A stretch of 64,000 nt of DNA from Sambucus nigra (GCA_949130495.1 OX422221.1:29710917-29774916), one strand, 5' to 3'. Shown: positions 24,841 through 36,171, counted from the stretch's first letter. Notes: generated by a model not told the origin, from the letters alone. A program made the numbers and translations.

Positions 24841-25716
24841 ATGGAACGCCCATTTAATGAGGAGCCTATTTTTAAAAAATTTCACGACCGTGCTGAAAAA
24901 TTAAAAAGTTTGAATTTGAAACTTTGCAAAAGAATTAAAGTTTTGGAAAAAGAAAATTCTCTCTTTAAAAGTAAGATTGAATATTTGCAAGAGTTTCAAA
25001 CTCAAAGTGATATTTGTCGTGAGCACTTTGGTAATTTGTGTACTGATTTTGATTCTTTAAAAATTGCCAAAAAGAAGAGTGATGAGAGAGTCCTAGTTTT
25101 AGAGAAGGAATTGGAGGACTTAAAAAATTCTAGGGTTCCCGTTTGTGCCGTCGAGGATAAAAAATTAATCGATGATTTTACGGCACGTGAAAAGACTCTT
25201 AGGAATAAGTTTGTTTTAATTGAGGGGGAGCGTGATAAACTGTTAAGTTTAATTGATAATTTGAAGAAGGCGTCCCTTAATTTGGAAGAGTCTAATTCTT
25301 TGCTTGAGTCAAAAATTTTGAAGTTAAAAAATGATTTGACAGACTCAAGTAGGTTTGATAGTGATGGTAATGGCTCATCGTGTTCTCATGCTTCTAATGC
25401 TAAAGCTAAAACCATTATTTGTTTTAGAGGGTCAACTAATTCCAAGGACGCTAGAAAAGATCACACTTTCGGTGTCATCCCACCCGTCTACACATGCTCA
25501 TATTGTGGTAGGAATGGTCACCTTAGGCGATTTTGTTTTGATCTTGGAAGAGGTCCTAGGAATTTGAAGTCTAGTATTTTGTTGGTTCCCAAAACCCCTT
25601 GTCGACGTGTTTCATCCATTTGGGTTAGGGAATCACTTTTGGAGGAACTAGATTTTAGACAAGTTGATTCCCGTTTGCTTGCACATGATTCTTCTCTTGC
25701 CATATCATATAGATGA
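24841..25716 (+). CDS. E5 truncated Gag-like coiled-coil protein with zinc knuckle
   Basis: This is an open frame of 291 residues. I choose the Met at 24841 (MERPFNEE), not the upstream in-frame Met at 24820, because TTCAATGGA there aligns with the gag start of E4. After about 12 residues it jumps into long heptad-rich coiled coil (residues about 15-170, for example LKSLNLKLCKRIKVLEKEN). A Ser/Asp-rich stretch and an intact knuckle CSYCGRNGHLRRFC (residues 219-232) follow. The N-terminal UBN2-type domain and the first knuckle of normal Gag are missing. It probably binds RNA and self-associates (inference). It is the only Sirevirus-type gag here without a stop or frameshift. Confidence 0.75.
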   Translation: MERPFNEEPIFKKFHDRAEKLKSLNLKLCKRIKVLEKENSLFKSKIEYLQEFQTQSDICREHFGNLCTDFDSLKIAKKKSDERVLVLEKELEDLKNSRVPVCAVEDKKLIDDFTAREKTLRNKFVLIEGERDKLLSLIDNLKKASLNLEESNSLLESKILKLKNDLTDSSRFDSDGNGSSCSHASNAKAKTIICFRGSTNSKDARKDHTFGVIPPVYTCSYCGRNGHLRRFCFDLGRGPRNLKSSILLVPKTPCRRVSSIWVRESLLEELDFRQVDSRLLAHDSSLAISYR

Positions 25717-27965
25717 TTGTGTTTGCATGTTTGTCATACGCTAGTTATGCTTTTTGATATATTTTTGCTAGCGTTGTGACATGTACTTTTTGTATATATT
25801 TTTTTGAAAAATTTTGAAAAATACAAAAAGATTTTTTTTTGTTGCACCGTTTATGGATGAACACTTTGGATGACCGAGTCACAACATCATTCCATTTTTT
25901 CATGTGACTATTTGATAGTGTTTTGAGATAATAGGTCAATTCACCCATGTGCTTTATAATGTTTGGAGTCATTAAGATGTAATTAAGTGTTACTTCCTAC
26001 ATGTTTGACTCATATTTCCTTTATTGCACACATGCACGGATTTGTTTGATTATTGTGCTTGTCTTATCACATGTTGGTTGGGTGTTTTCACTCCAATCCT
26101 GTCTTTAAAAGGAACCAAGCGCGATAATTTTTATAAGGAAATTGTGCATATAAAAACCGTTTTGTGAGTTTGTGTGATTTGTTTGATAACGGGGAGGGGC
26201 TGCGAAAGGTAATCATCTATCCTTTGCGCAAAAGCCACCGTTAAAAAGGACCTAAAAAATTGAGAAATTTTATTATCCGAGGTCCAAAGAGGTTAAAAGA
26301 GCCCGAAAAAAATTTAAAGGCAATAAAAAAAAAATCATGCCAATTATGGGCCATTTAGGTTTTTGCACCAATTCTCCAAAGTTTGAGAATTTAGATTACC
26401 TCTAAAAGAATATATATATATATGAGGGAGTTTGGTTGGAGATTTAAAACGGGTTTGCACGTCCTTGAAATGCTTGAAAATGCGCTATATAGTTTTGGAC
26501 GTTATTGGTGTGGAAATCATTTGACTTTGATTTGTTGATTTGCATAAGACGATGTCATCTAAATTCAATAATTTTTTCACCTAAGGATACCTTTGATGTT
26601 CATTCGTTAGGAGTACTCGTATGCATCGTGCACATATGATTGATTGAGTTGATTTACCTATCGAATGTGTTCACACCCATTCATTCCGTTTCCATGACTT
26701 GGTTGTTTGAGTTTAAATCCATGGTGTGATTTTTGTATCACGTTTTACATTTTTTTCCAAAATGGTATCTATTTTTTGTATAAAAAAAATTGAAAAAAAA
26801 TCAAAAATAGTTTGTGTATTTTTTGTATACCATGACACTCCAATTTTACTTGTTTGATTCATTCTTCTTATTTGTCTATTTGGGGACATCATAAAAAGGG
26901 GGAGAAAGAATTATCATTTTATGGGGGAGTTTGAATTTTGGGGGAATTTTTGAGATGTTGCTTATGTTTTTATCATATATTATCTCATTTCAAACTCGAT
27001 ATGTCACTTGGTATTTTGCTTTTTCTCATGTGTGTAGGTACTACATGGATTATCATTGGATTGCACACCCTGATGAGAAAAGCTTTGAGATTTGATGATT
27101 CCTGAAGAATTGAAGAGCAAACGCTGTAGACCTATTCATTTGTACCTTTTCCAGTTTTGGGTTCATGGGAGGGTATATTTGTATAGGCAATTTCGTATTT
27201 GATAATTCAGATTTTTTATGTATGTACCGGCATAGACATAGGTGGAGATTAGAAGACGTTCTCTTCTTCATTGCTGCCCTCCTGGAAAGGAAAAATTCCA
27301 GCTGCCGAGATAGGAACCGACACCTGCGGGTATTTGTAGATTTGTTATAGTCAATGTCTTATATTTCCAATCTTTTACACCAAAGGAAGCATTTGAGTTC
27401 ATTCGTTAGGAATATCCAATATTCATCGTGCACATATGTCATGTTTGTATGCATTGATTTTCCTATCGAATTTGATCACACCCACTCTTTTACGCTATCA
27501 TCGACTTGGTTGTTTTATGTTCATTCATGGTGTGATTTATACCTTGTGTCACCCAGGTTTTGCTTGCTTATTTCATTTCTCTCATTTTGTCTATTTGGGT
27601 TCATCATAAAAAAAGGGGAGAATGAATTATCTGATTATGGGGGAGTTTTGAAATTTGAGAATTAGCGTAAATCTGGTATATACGCATATGTTTATTAACT
27701 CATTTCAAACTCGATATGTCACTTGGTATTTTGCTTTTTCTCATGTGTGTAGGTACTACATGGATTATCATTGGATTGCACACCCTGATGAGAAAAACTT
27801 TGAGATTTGATGATTCCTGAAGAATTGAAGAGCAAACGCTGTAGACCTATTCATTTGTACCTTTTCCAGTTTTGGGTTCATGGGAGGGTAGATTTGTATA
27901 GGCAATTTCGTATTTGATAATTCAGATTTTTTATGTATGTACCGGCATAGACATAGGGGGAGATT
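25717..27965 (+). other. E5 3' noncoding region with internal duplication
   Basis: No gene is seen. Sequence matches the E4 tail, including the GAGTCACAACATCATTCCAT and TTTTGGACGTTATTGGTGTGG blocks. The last part occurs twice (26575-27250 and about 27375-27965). Each copy ends in ATGTACCGGCATAGACATAGG and a polypurine stretch: GGTGGAGATT in the first copy, GGGGGAGATT in the second. An LTR fragment lies between them. Confidence 0.8.
27251..27336 (+). repeat. LTR fragment inside the E5 tail
   Basis: AGAAGACGTTCTCTTC to GCGGGTATTT matches the 5' LTR at about 24240-24326 with few changes. It begins directly after a polypurine stretch but lacks the first ~660 bp of the LTR. Confidence 0.85.
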
Positions 27966-28049
27966 TGTAAGGACATTTTTCTTTTCAAACTTATTTTTCT
28001 CAAATTTCTTTTTATCTTTAAAATTGACATTTTGTCATTTTTCTTTTCA
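27966..28049 (+). repeat. E5 abnormal 3' LTR (84 bp)
   Basis: It starts with the 5' LTR's first 17 bases, then departs. Bases 27976-28031 match the reverse complement of E4 gag at about 20674-20729, with a 29-base identical run. It ends TTTTCA, as the 5' LTR does, right at the TSD. TTTTTCTTTTCA occurs at both 27976 and 28038. Confidence 0.75.
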
Positions 28050-29436
28050 AATATGATAGGTACCAGGTGGATTTTCAAGAATAAAATGGATGAAAATGGT
28101 ACCATAATCAGAAACAAGGCTAGGTTGGTCGCTCAAGGCTACACACAAATAGAGGGTGTAGACTTTGGGGAGATATTTGCTCCTGTTGCGAGGCTTGAGT
28201 TCGTCCTCGTACTACTCGCCATCGCATGTCATCTGTGCTTCAAGTTTTATCAGATGGATGTCAAGAGTGCCTTTCTAAATAGCATTCTACAGGAGGAGGT
28301 TTATGTGGAACAAATAAAACCCTAAGCACGTCTACTATCTGAGGAAAGCCTTGTATGGTTTGAAATAAGCACCCCGTGCTTGGTACGAGAGGCTTACTTC
28401 CTATCTCTTAGCCCATGGCTTCAAGAGAGGGGGAGTTGATATGACGTTGTTCGTCAAGAGAGATGACAGTGCTATTTTGGTTGCCCAAGTCTATGTGGAC
28501 GACATAGTCTTTGGATCCACGTTCTCCCAGCAAGCTCACCACTTTGAGGAGGAGATAAAAAGTGAGTTTGAGATGATCATGGTAGGTGAGCTTACTTTCT
28601 TCCTTGGTTTCCAGGTTTGTCAGCTAGAGGATGGGATGTTCATCTCCCAATCCAAGTATGCTAGAGACCTAGTGAAGAAATTTGGTTTAGACTCCGCTAA
28701 GCATGCACGTACACCTATGAGTACTTCTACTAAGCTTAGTAAGGACACTTCAGGCAAGAACGTAGAGCAAACCTTGTATCGAAGTATAATAAGTAGTCTT
28801 CTCTACTTGACTGCCAGTTATCCCGATATAGCCTTTAATGTTGGAGACTGTGCGCGATATCAGGCGTCCCCTAAAGAGTCACACTTACTCGTTCTTAAAC
28901 GTATTATCAAGTACGTGAGTGGAACTCTCTCCCATGTCATTTGGTATTCCTTTGATACCATTGACCGTTTGTCCGCATACTCGGATACTGACTGGGCTGG
29001 GGATGCAGATGGATGTATGAGCACTTCTGGTGGGCGTTTATTCTTTAGTTCTGTTCTTGTCTCTTGGTTGAGAAAGAAGCAAAACTCCATCTCTTTGTCC
29101 ACTGCAGAGGCTAAGTACATCGCCTCCGGGAGTTATTGCATGCAACTCTTGTGGATGAAGCAAATGCTGGAGGATTATGGGATTTCATAGGACACCATGA
29201 CCATCTCCTGTGATAATACGAGCGCGATACACATATCTCATAATCCGGTCCATTATTTGCTCACAAAGCACATCAGGATACGCGAGCACTTTATACGTCA
29301 GTTAGTTGAGGAGAAAGTCATATCTCTGAGTTTCATACCCACTGACCTTCAGTTAGCCGATATTTTCATGAAACCTTTAGATGCCCTTAGAGTTGAGAGT
29401 CTTAGGAAGTCTTTAGGGATTTTCACAGTTGACTGA

Positions 29437-30987
29437 GGGGATGGCTCATGTCTAGGACATGATGCTTTGTCATAATCATTCCTATTGCTAGTTTGTATCA
29501 TTTATATTCTTATTTTTGCTTTTTACATTTTTTTTGAAAAATCCAAAAAGATTTTCTTTTTATAAAAGTTTTACAAAAGCACAAAAAGATTTTTGTATTT
29601 TGTTTACACCTCTTATGGATGAACATTTAAGATAGCCGAGTCACATCTTCCATTTCCATTTTTCACGTGACTGTTTGATAGTGATTTAAGACGCTACATC
29701 ATTTCATTCACGTGCTTTACATTGTTTGGAGTCTTTGAGAAGTGATTAGTGATATCTTTCTACATGTTTGGATCCTTATCTCCTTTATTGCACAGATGCA
29801 CGACTTTATTTGATTATTGTACTTGTCTATCTCATATTGGCTTGAGTGTTTCCATCTCAATGCTGTCTATACAACGAACCATATGCGATAAAACTTGACA
29901 AGATTGGAAAGCATGTAAAAACTGTTTGATGAGATTATGTGGTATTTTAAAAACTTGGAAGGGATGCGAAAGGTTCCCATTTGACCTTTGCGAATACTAA
30001 GCCACCGTTACACCGGACCTAAAAAATTGAGGAATTTCAATTATTCGAGGTCTAAAGAGGTTAAAAGAGCCCGAAAAAATTTAAAGGCAATAAAAAGCAA
30101 TTCATGCCGAATATGGGCCATTAGTTTTCACCATCAATTCTCTAATGTTTGAGAATTTAGATCACCTTTAAACCAAATATAAATCTGAGGGAGTTTGGTT
30201 GGAGAATTTAAATGGGTTTGCACTTCCTTGAAAGTCCTGAAAAAGCATTAAATAGTTTTGGACGTTATTGGTGTGGAAATCACTTTAAGCTTTGATTTGC
30301 TGATTTGATTGAGTCAATTTCTTATAATTCCACATTTTTACACCTAAGGAAGATGCTGAGTTCATTCGTTAGGAGTACTCGATATTCATCATGCACATAT
30401 GTTATGTTTGTATACATTGATCTTCCTATCGAATTTGCTCACACGCCTACATTTTCACTATCATCGACTTGGTTGTTTTGTGTTCTTTCATGGTGTGATT
30501 CTTTGTTGTATATTTTGTGTGAAAATTTTTGAAAAAAATTCAAAAATAGCAAGTTTATTACTTTGTGACATTCTCCATTTGCATTTATCTGTCAATTTGG
30601 GGACATCATAAAAAGGGGAAGAATGAATTATGGGGGAGAATTGCTTGGTTTGGTTGATTTATCAATGATTTGCTTAAGCTTAATTGATCTTTGATTTTTG
30701 CATGTCATTATATTTCAATCTGTTGCGTGTCATGAGTATCTGCTTTATATCATGTGTGTAGATACAAAATTGATGATTATTGGATTGCACACCCTGATGA
30801 GAAAACTTTGAGAGTTTCTGAAAAGCTGAAGATTTGAAGATGTTGAAGTTTGATTGTCGACATGTCAGTTAGTAGTCTCAGTTTGAGGGTTTAATGGGGA
30901 TATTATCTTATATGTCATTTGCTTGCTTTATGAAGATTGCATAATTCGGATTTTTTATGTATGTACCGGCATACATAGGGGGAGATT
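29437..30987 (+). other. E4 3' noncoding region
   Basis: No gene is seen. It is a long conserved tail as in E1 and E5. Blocks include the GAGTCACATCTTCCATTTCC region near 29638 and GAGGGAGTTTGGTTGGAGA near 30187. Some Sireviruses encode an env-like protein here; I see no credible frame for one. Confidence 0.7.
30956..30987 (+). promoter_or_regulatory. E4 hairpin and polypurine tract
   Basis: TATGTATG and CATACATA (30956-30963 and 30970-30977) form a perfect stem with loop TACCGG. AGGGGGAGATT then runs to the LTR start. The polypurine tract primes plus-strand DNA. Confidence 0.8.
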
Positions 30988-31539
30988 TGTAAGGACATAA
31001 TTTTATAAATGTCCGGGGTAGAATCTATGAGTTTTCTATTTGTCCTAGATCACAGTATGTATGTCTGATACCGCTTTATGCGATTTACAGCCCAGAATAC
31101 AGACTTTAAGTTTTCAAGGTTTTATGCCTTTTGATTCACAAATCCATTCCTAAATATGTGTGTGAATCTTTAAACCTTCAAAGTATCGTTTTTACTCATC
31201 TGGAGTAACTTATGGAGAAGCCGACTCTTTTCCATTACTGCCCATCCGGAGTTCTTGTGAGAGATTCCAGCCGACGACATCAGAACCGACACCTGAGGGT
31301 ATTTCGTAGTCACTCTTGTTTTCAGTATAATCCGTTTAAACTGTTCTTTACAAATTATAGTGAAAATAAAAGGTTTTGCCCCTTTGGGGGATTTTTCCTC
31401 ATTTGTGTGTGTGTTTGTGATTGAATGTTCTTGCATGATTATATTGTCTTCGATCACACCTAGATGCATGTTTTAGGATTTAATTTAAAAACTGATTTTA
31501 ATTAAATAAATTCTCTCTTTAAACAAAAGTGCACTCTCA
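30988..31539 (+). repeat. E4 3' LTR (552 bp, internally deleted)
   Basis: It has the same termini as the 5' LTR but lacks about 470 bp, joining ATACCGCTT to TATGCGATTT. The T-rich ends at the two edges offer 2-3 bases of microhomology. The TSD ATTAC follows at 31540. Confidence 0.9.
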
Positions 31540-31928
31540 ATTACCTATGTACTATGGGAATTTGGTTGCGTGAACGCCTATTAAGTTATATAAGTTGTGT
31601 GTATGCTTATTACTTGGAATATTTTGTGTATAACATACCTAGCTACTGGCTATCGAACGGAGGTTAGCGCATTATGGATGATCGTATCTTATGTGCCTTC
31701 AGGAAATTTTGAGTCGTACCACTAGAGCATGGAACCTAGGTACGGACTATTCGTGAGAACGATAGTGTTGACGGTCGTATGGGTGCGTAGCCCATCGGCT
31801 TGAGACTATGTTTGCCTCCAATATGTGTATATGTTTTATTGGTTCCTGATAGATTGAACATATGGTCCTTTATGTGTGAGCGTTGCAATAGGACTAGATA
31901 GTCGAGTATGCCTAGCACCAGGGGTTTC

Positions 31929-33382
31929 TGATTAGGCACATATTCTTCACATTTATCCCCTTAATTTCGGTATTTTTATGATCCTGTGCAGTGTAAATAG
32001 CTTGGATTTGTCTCGTATTTATGATACTAACCTTTTTTGGCAAGCATTTCGTGTTTTGTGTATTTCTCATGTGTTTTACAGGTATTTCATGCAAATTAGT
32101 GCGAAAGAGAATGCAAAATAGTGAAAGAAACCAAGAAATGGGGAGTTCAAGGGCTTTTTCGTAATTTTTCAGCCTTAGTCCGGAGGTGGGTTCAATTGGA
32201 AAGTTGAAAACCTCTAAATTATAAGAACATTGGAAAAAACGACACCCCAATCCGAGCTGCGGTGAAGAAGTTATGCCCATTTAAAGTTGGAGACAGAAAG
32301 TCAAAAGTTGAAATTAATTATGGAAGCTGAAGAGACAACTCTTGAAATTTCTTGTTTAATTCATTTTTATTAGTTGTAAAACGTGGAGATGCATGGGAAG
32401 AGTCTCATTTAGTTATATTAAAAGGGTAAAACGTGGAGAGGCATGGGAAAAGTCATTTTTGTGCAATAAAAGCCCATGCCCTACATCAGTTGCTCAGGAG
32501 TTGCTAGGTTTAGAGTTCTAGAGAGAATTAGAGGTTTAATTTTAGGGTTAGATTTTGAGAGAAAATTTTCTATTCCTTCAAGAGTTTTCATGAACCCTAG
32601 TTTGTAAGAAATTCTGAATTCCAATTCCGTTTTTGTTGCTGAATTCAAGTAAAATCTTTCCATTCTCTAGTTTTATTATTTGCAAATTATTTACAATGTC
32701 TTGTAGATCCATAATTTTATATGTGAATTTATTCTTGAACCAAATCATGAGTAGCTAAATTCCCAAGGGTTGGGGTACATGAACTCAATCCAAGGCAACT
32801 TATTTATGTAGAAAATAGAGGTTAAATTAAAATATTGATTGAATCGTGAAAGAAACTCATACAAACATTGTCAATCTTTTAATCTCTCTTGCCCTAGGTA
32901 CTTGAGATGTTTAAGAACGCTTTGCGAGTATAATTTATCATTCACCGCTTTATATCTATCTTTGATTTCATATGATGCGGGCTAGATCCCTCATATATGT
33001 AATGCTTAGAATTTATAAAGACCGGATCTAGTCAATAATTTTAATTTACAATTCTAGTATTCTATACGGTAATTTGTTAAGGATTGAGGGGTTGTACCCT
33101 ACCCTATTTTCTCCCATTTGTCAGATCTAATTTTTTTTGCAATTTTCAGTTTGTTTTTCTTAAGTAAATTTTTATTTCACTAGAAATTTTCCCAATCATT
33201 AATCATCTCTTTTTGTTTCTTTTAAGAAATCATTTCAAGATTTAATAATTTTTCTTATTACTATTTGGCAATCTCGATCCCTGTGGATACGATCCCGACT
33301 TACCGGGTTACTACTTGAGCGACAGGCTTGCACTTGAGCCTAGAGTAAAATGCACTTTTGAGACAAATTCTTAGTCGCGTCA
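31929..33382 (+). repeat. E6 5' LTR
   Basis: It runs TGATTAGG to GCGTCA. Bases 32145-32292 match E5 LTR 23821-23966. The TATA position reads GCAATAAAAG (32463-32472). Confidence 0.93.
32463..32472 (+). promoter_or_regulatory. E6 5' LTR TATA position, altered
   Basis: GCAATAAAAG is found where the 3' LTR has GCTATAAAAG (38929-38938). The single change weakens the consensus TATA box in the copy that would drive the element. Confidence 0.55.
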
Positions 33383-33388
33383 TGTTTT

Positions 33389-33408
33389 TGGCGCCGTTGC
33401 CGGGGATC
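33389..33408 (+). promoter_or_regulatory. E6 primer binding site (tRNA-Asp type)
   Basis: TGGCGCCGTTGCCGGGGATC lies six bases after the LTR, as in Athila/Calypso-type plant elements. Confidence 0.9.
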
Positions 33409-33652
33409 CAAAATTGTTAAATTTTCAAGAAAGTTATTTTTATCTACAAGTGATTTCGAAAAGAAAAAAAAAAATCTCATCGTTTATGTGCTTATATGCA
33501 GAATTCATCTCCCACCCAAGTTCACGAAAATCCTTTAGCCGAAGCAAGTTCTGAAAATTCTGACACTGAGTAAGAATTCTGAATCTTTCGGTAGCAATAT
33601 GTCTGTGTAAGGTAGTGTTGGTGCTGGAGAGGATGAGATACCATATCTTCCC

Positions 33653-35308
33653 ATGAAAGATTTGTTATTTCCGGAGCGAACTGTTACCCCTAGTTTCATT
33701 TTACTCCCGTATAATGCCGGTCAGTTCCACTTTCGGAATGGTATGATCCAAATTCTTCCTACATTTCATGGGATGGAATCTGAAAAACCATATCTCCATA
33801 TTCGAGAATTCGAAGATACATGTGAGACGTTTGGTGACCAAGCTTGTCCACAAGATGTAATCCGGTTGAAGCTCTTCCCTTTTTACTTAAAGGATAAAGC
33901 TAAAACTTGGTTATGGTCCCTACCCCCAAATTCTGTGTTATCCTGGAAAGATATGCAAGCCAAGTTTTTATCAAAATTTTTTCCACAACACAAAACCAAT
34001 TCTGTTAAAGCCCAAATTCAAGATTTTCGTCAAAATGAGAATGAGGCTTTTGATAAATGTTGGGAGAGATTTCAGGAGTTAGTTAGTGCATGCCCACATC
34101 ATGGTTTTGAAAAGCATCATCTGATTTCATTTTTCCATCAAGGCTTTACTTTGGCAACTAAACAACTTGTTCAAACCATGTGTGAAAGACCTTTTTGGGA
34201 GTTAGATTCGAGCGATGCTGAGGCTCATTTGAAATATGTGGCAGAGACTACCCAAGCATGGGATATTTCTGATCCCAATAGTCAAAATAGAAATCGACAA
34301 GTGTCCAACTTGCTTGCTGCGTCCGGTATTTATCACTTGGACAAGGACACTTTATTGGATCGAAAATTTGACCAATTGGAGAAGAATTTCAGAGATATGC
34401 TTGAAGTGCAATTGAGAGATGTGTCTGGACCCGTACAAGCCGGAAAGGAGAAAGTGTGTGCCATTTGTAATGCGGGTCATTCTACCAAAGGATGTCCTAC
34501 CATTCCTGCATACAAGGCAATGTACACTGAACAGGTTGAGGCAATAGGGGGTTTTCGAGGAAATTATAATGCACAGCAAGGGAATGCATATAATCAATCG
34601 TGGAGGAATCCTGGGTTCAATTATGGACAACCCCAAGGTGGGATGGTTCCTAACCCACATATGGCTTTGCCACCACCCCCACCGCAATTTCAGCAAATGC
34701 CTCCTCCAATGCCAAACCCTATGCAATCACCATCTCCTGGTCCATATGTTACCCCACCGAGGCGATCTCTTAAGGACAACTTAAATCACCTCATCCAATC
34801 TCAAAAGGAGAACAGTGCTAAGTATGATCGAATGTTCAATGAAATACATACTAGCATCTCAAGGTTGCAAACTGCATCGAATGTCCAAGAGAAGGGCAAA
34901 TTTCCTGCTCAAAGCCAACGACCTCCCCAAGGACAAACCAGTGTTGGCAGTACATCCCACGACCATCGAGAGCAATGTAGCGCTATTACCACTCTACGTA
35001 GTGGGAGAGTAGTTGATTTGTCACCTCCCCCACGCACTACATCTAAAGATAAAGAGGTTTCACCCGGCACAAGAGAGGCCGAAGATGCCCCTTTAATTGA
35101 GAGTGAGGAGGAGGAAAACACTAGTGGACCCAAGGCCATCACCCCCACCGCTGCCCCATACCCTCAACTGTTGGTCTCTCACTCCAAAACGACCTTCTGT
35201 GATGAAGTTCTGGAAGTCCTTAAGCAAGTAAAAATAATTTACCTTTTCTCGAGACTATACAGAGAATTCCCGCGTATGCTAAGTTTATTAAGGACTTACT
35301 CACGGTGA
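33653..35308 (+). pseudogene. E6 gag (Athila/Tat type), nearly intact
   Basis: A 551-residue frame. It contains a retrotransposon Gag domain (about residues 45-200), with DVIRLKLFPFYLKDKAKTWL and FLSKFFPQHKT typical of plant gypsy Gag. A knuckle CAICNAGHSTKGC (residues 269-281) has spacing CX2CX3HX4C, one residue shorter than the usual. A Pro/Gln-rich tail (QPQGGMVPNPHMALPPPPP) follows. A Met at 33496 opens a 25-codon frame ending TAA, probably the original N-terminus now out of frame. The C-terminus overlaps the protease frame; a small deletion near 35230-35242 seems to have split a single gag-pro frame. Confidence 0.85.
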
Positions 35309-36165
35309 AACGCAAGCTAAAGGTAAACCAGAACGTCTCTTTGGCCCAAAATGTTAGCGCAGTCTTTTCGAGTGACTTTCCATTAAAATATAAAGATCCG
35401 GGTGCACCCACTATTTCGTGTATCATGGGGAAGAACCGAATCGAGAGAGTTCTAATAGATCTAGGGGCGAGTGTTAACGTTATGCCCTATTCCATCTATA
35501 GGCAACTAGAACTGGGAGCCCTTAAGCCCACGAATATGACTCTCCAGCTCGCGGATCGTTCTGTGAAGCTTCCTCGGGGAATTGTTGAGGATGTGATTGT
35601 GCAAATAGACACTTTCTACTTCCCGGTGGATTTTGTCATTTGGGACGAAGAACCCTCCGTTCTCCCAAGTAATCATGATCCCGTTATCCTTGGACACCCA
35701 TTTTTAGCTACATCTAATGATCTTATCAATACCCGAAGTGGGCGTATGCAATTAACTTTCGGGAACATGACCCTCGAAACAAATATTTTTAATAATTCCA
35801 AGAGAGAGGGTGATGAAGAGGAACCGCGAGGGTTGGATCTTTTGGGGGAAGCACACGAGCAAGAAAGAACTTACAAGGAAGAGCCATTAGGGGAAGGTTG
35901 TGTTACGAATAGTGAGAGGAGTGGTTGCATCATCAAGAGCAAGGTAGGGGAGGTATGTTTAGTTAATGCATTCGAGAGCATTAGTGAGCCCATGAACAAG
36001 AGTGAAAGAGGAGATTTAGAGTGTGTCGGGAAAGGCTCGTCGAAATACTTAGAGGAAAGCGAATGGCAGGACACTATCGATACATTTCTCCTCGATTACC
36101 ACCCACCCATACCACCTTATAATTCGGCAAGTGAGCACGAACGGCCGGTTGAGGTCACCAATTAA
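35230..36165 (+). pseudogene. E6 aspartic protease
   Basis: A retroviral-type aspartic protease that would mature Gag. The active-site motif reads IDLGASVNVMPYSIY (Asp at residue 52 counted from 35305). The D-L-G-A form is usual in Athila-type elements. A flap-like region and HDPVILGHPFLATSN follow. The frame is open from 35305 to 36165, with no Met needed if it is fused to gag. After the protease there is an acidic, Glu-rich tail. RT would follow in an autonomous element, but a stop at 36163-36165 and a frame change come instead. Confidence 0.82.
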
Positions 36166-36171
36166 GAGAGA

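Larger units (their letters stand above)
23577..28049 (+). mobile_element. E5: non-autonomous Sirevirus derivative nested in E4 RT
   Basis: TGTAAGGACATTTTT at 23577 and TTTTCA at 28049 bound it. Exact repeats AATAT lie at 23572-23576 and 28050-28054. E1 2281-2325 shows the uninterrupted RT sequence at the same point. The 4473 bp hold a 5' LTR, a primer site, one Gag-like frame, a duplicated 3' noncoding region and an abnormal 84-bp 3' end. There is no protease, integrase or RT, so it would need enzymes from a partner. The close LTR, primer-site and tail similarity suggests an E4-like partner (inference). Confidence 0.85.
21974..29436 (+). pseudogene. E4 pol, interrupted by E5
   Basis: The parts 21974-23571 and 28055-29436 are one pol gene. 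The protease motif WYFDSGCSRHMTGD is at 21974, with a stop near 22098, and MDLWHQRLGHVNF is near 22349. The integrase core (22606-23085) has DDFSRYS and RSDNDIEF. Its third acidic position reads NGIIKRKN, so Glu is Lys. RT starts near 23480 (NNVWELVP), carries a one-base gain in a C run near 23552, resumes at 28057 with [10 protein letters not shown] and has YVDD near 28493. A small deletion or frame change lies near 28325-28345. RNase H has LSTAEAKYIASGS, a stop at 29188-29190, and ends at 29436. Confidence 0.88.
18726..31539 (+). mobile_element. E4: Sirevirus-like Ty1/copia element, complete but dead
   Basis: TGTAAGG at 18726 and GCACTCTCA at 31539 bound the element. Exact repeats ATTAC lie at 18721-18725 and 31540-31544. 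The order is LTR, primer site, gag, protease, integrase, RT, RNase H, long 3' noncoding region, hairpin, polypurine tract, LTR. Removing E5 leaves about 8.3 kb. It lies inside solo LTR S2. Stops in gag, frameshifts in pol, a changed integrase catalytic residue and the E5 insertion make it non-autonomous. Confidence 0.92.

Noticed and set aside
29437..30987. Env-like gene in the E4 tail, as in some Sireviruses
   Set aside because: No frame long enough, no signal peptide or membrane segment set; the region is conserved only as DNA.
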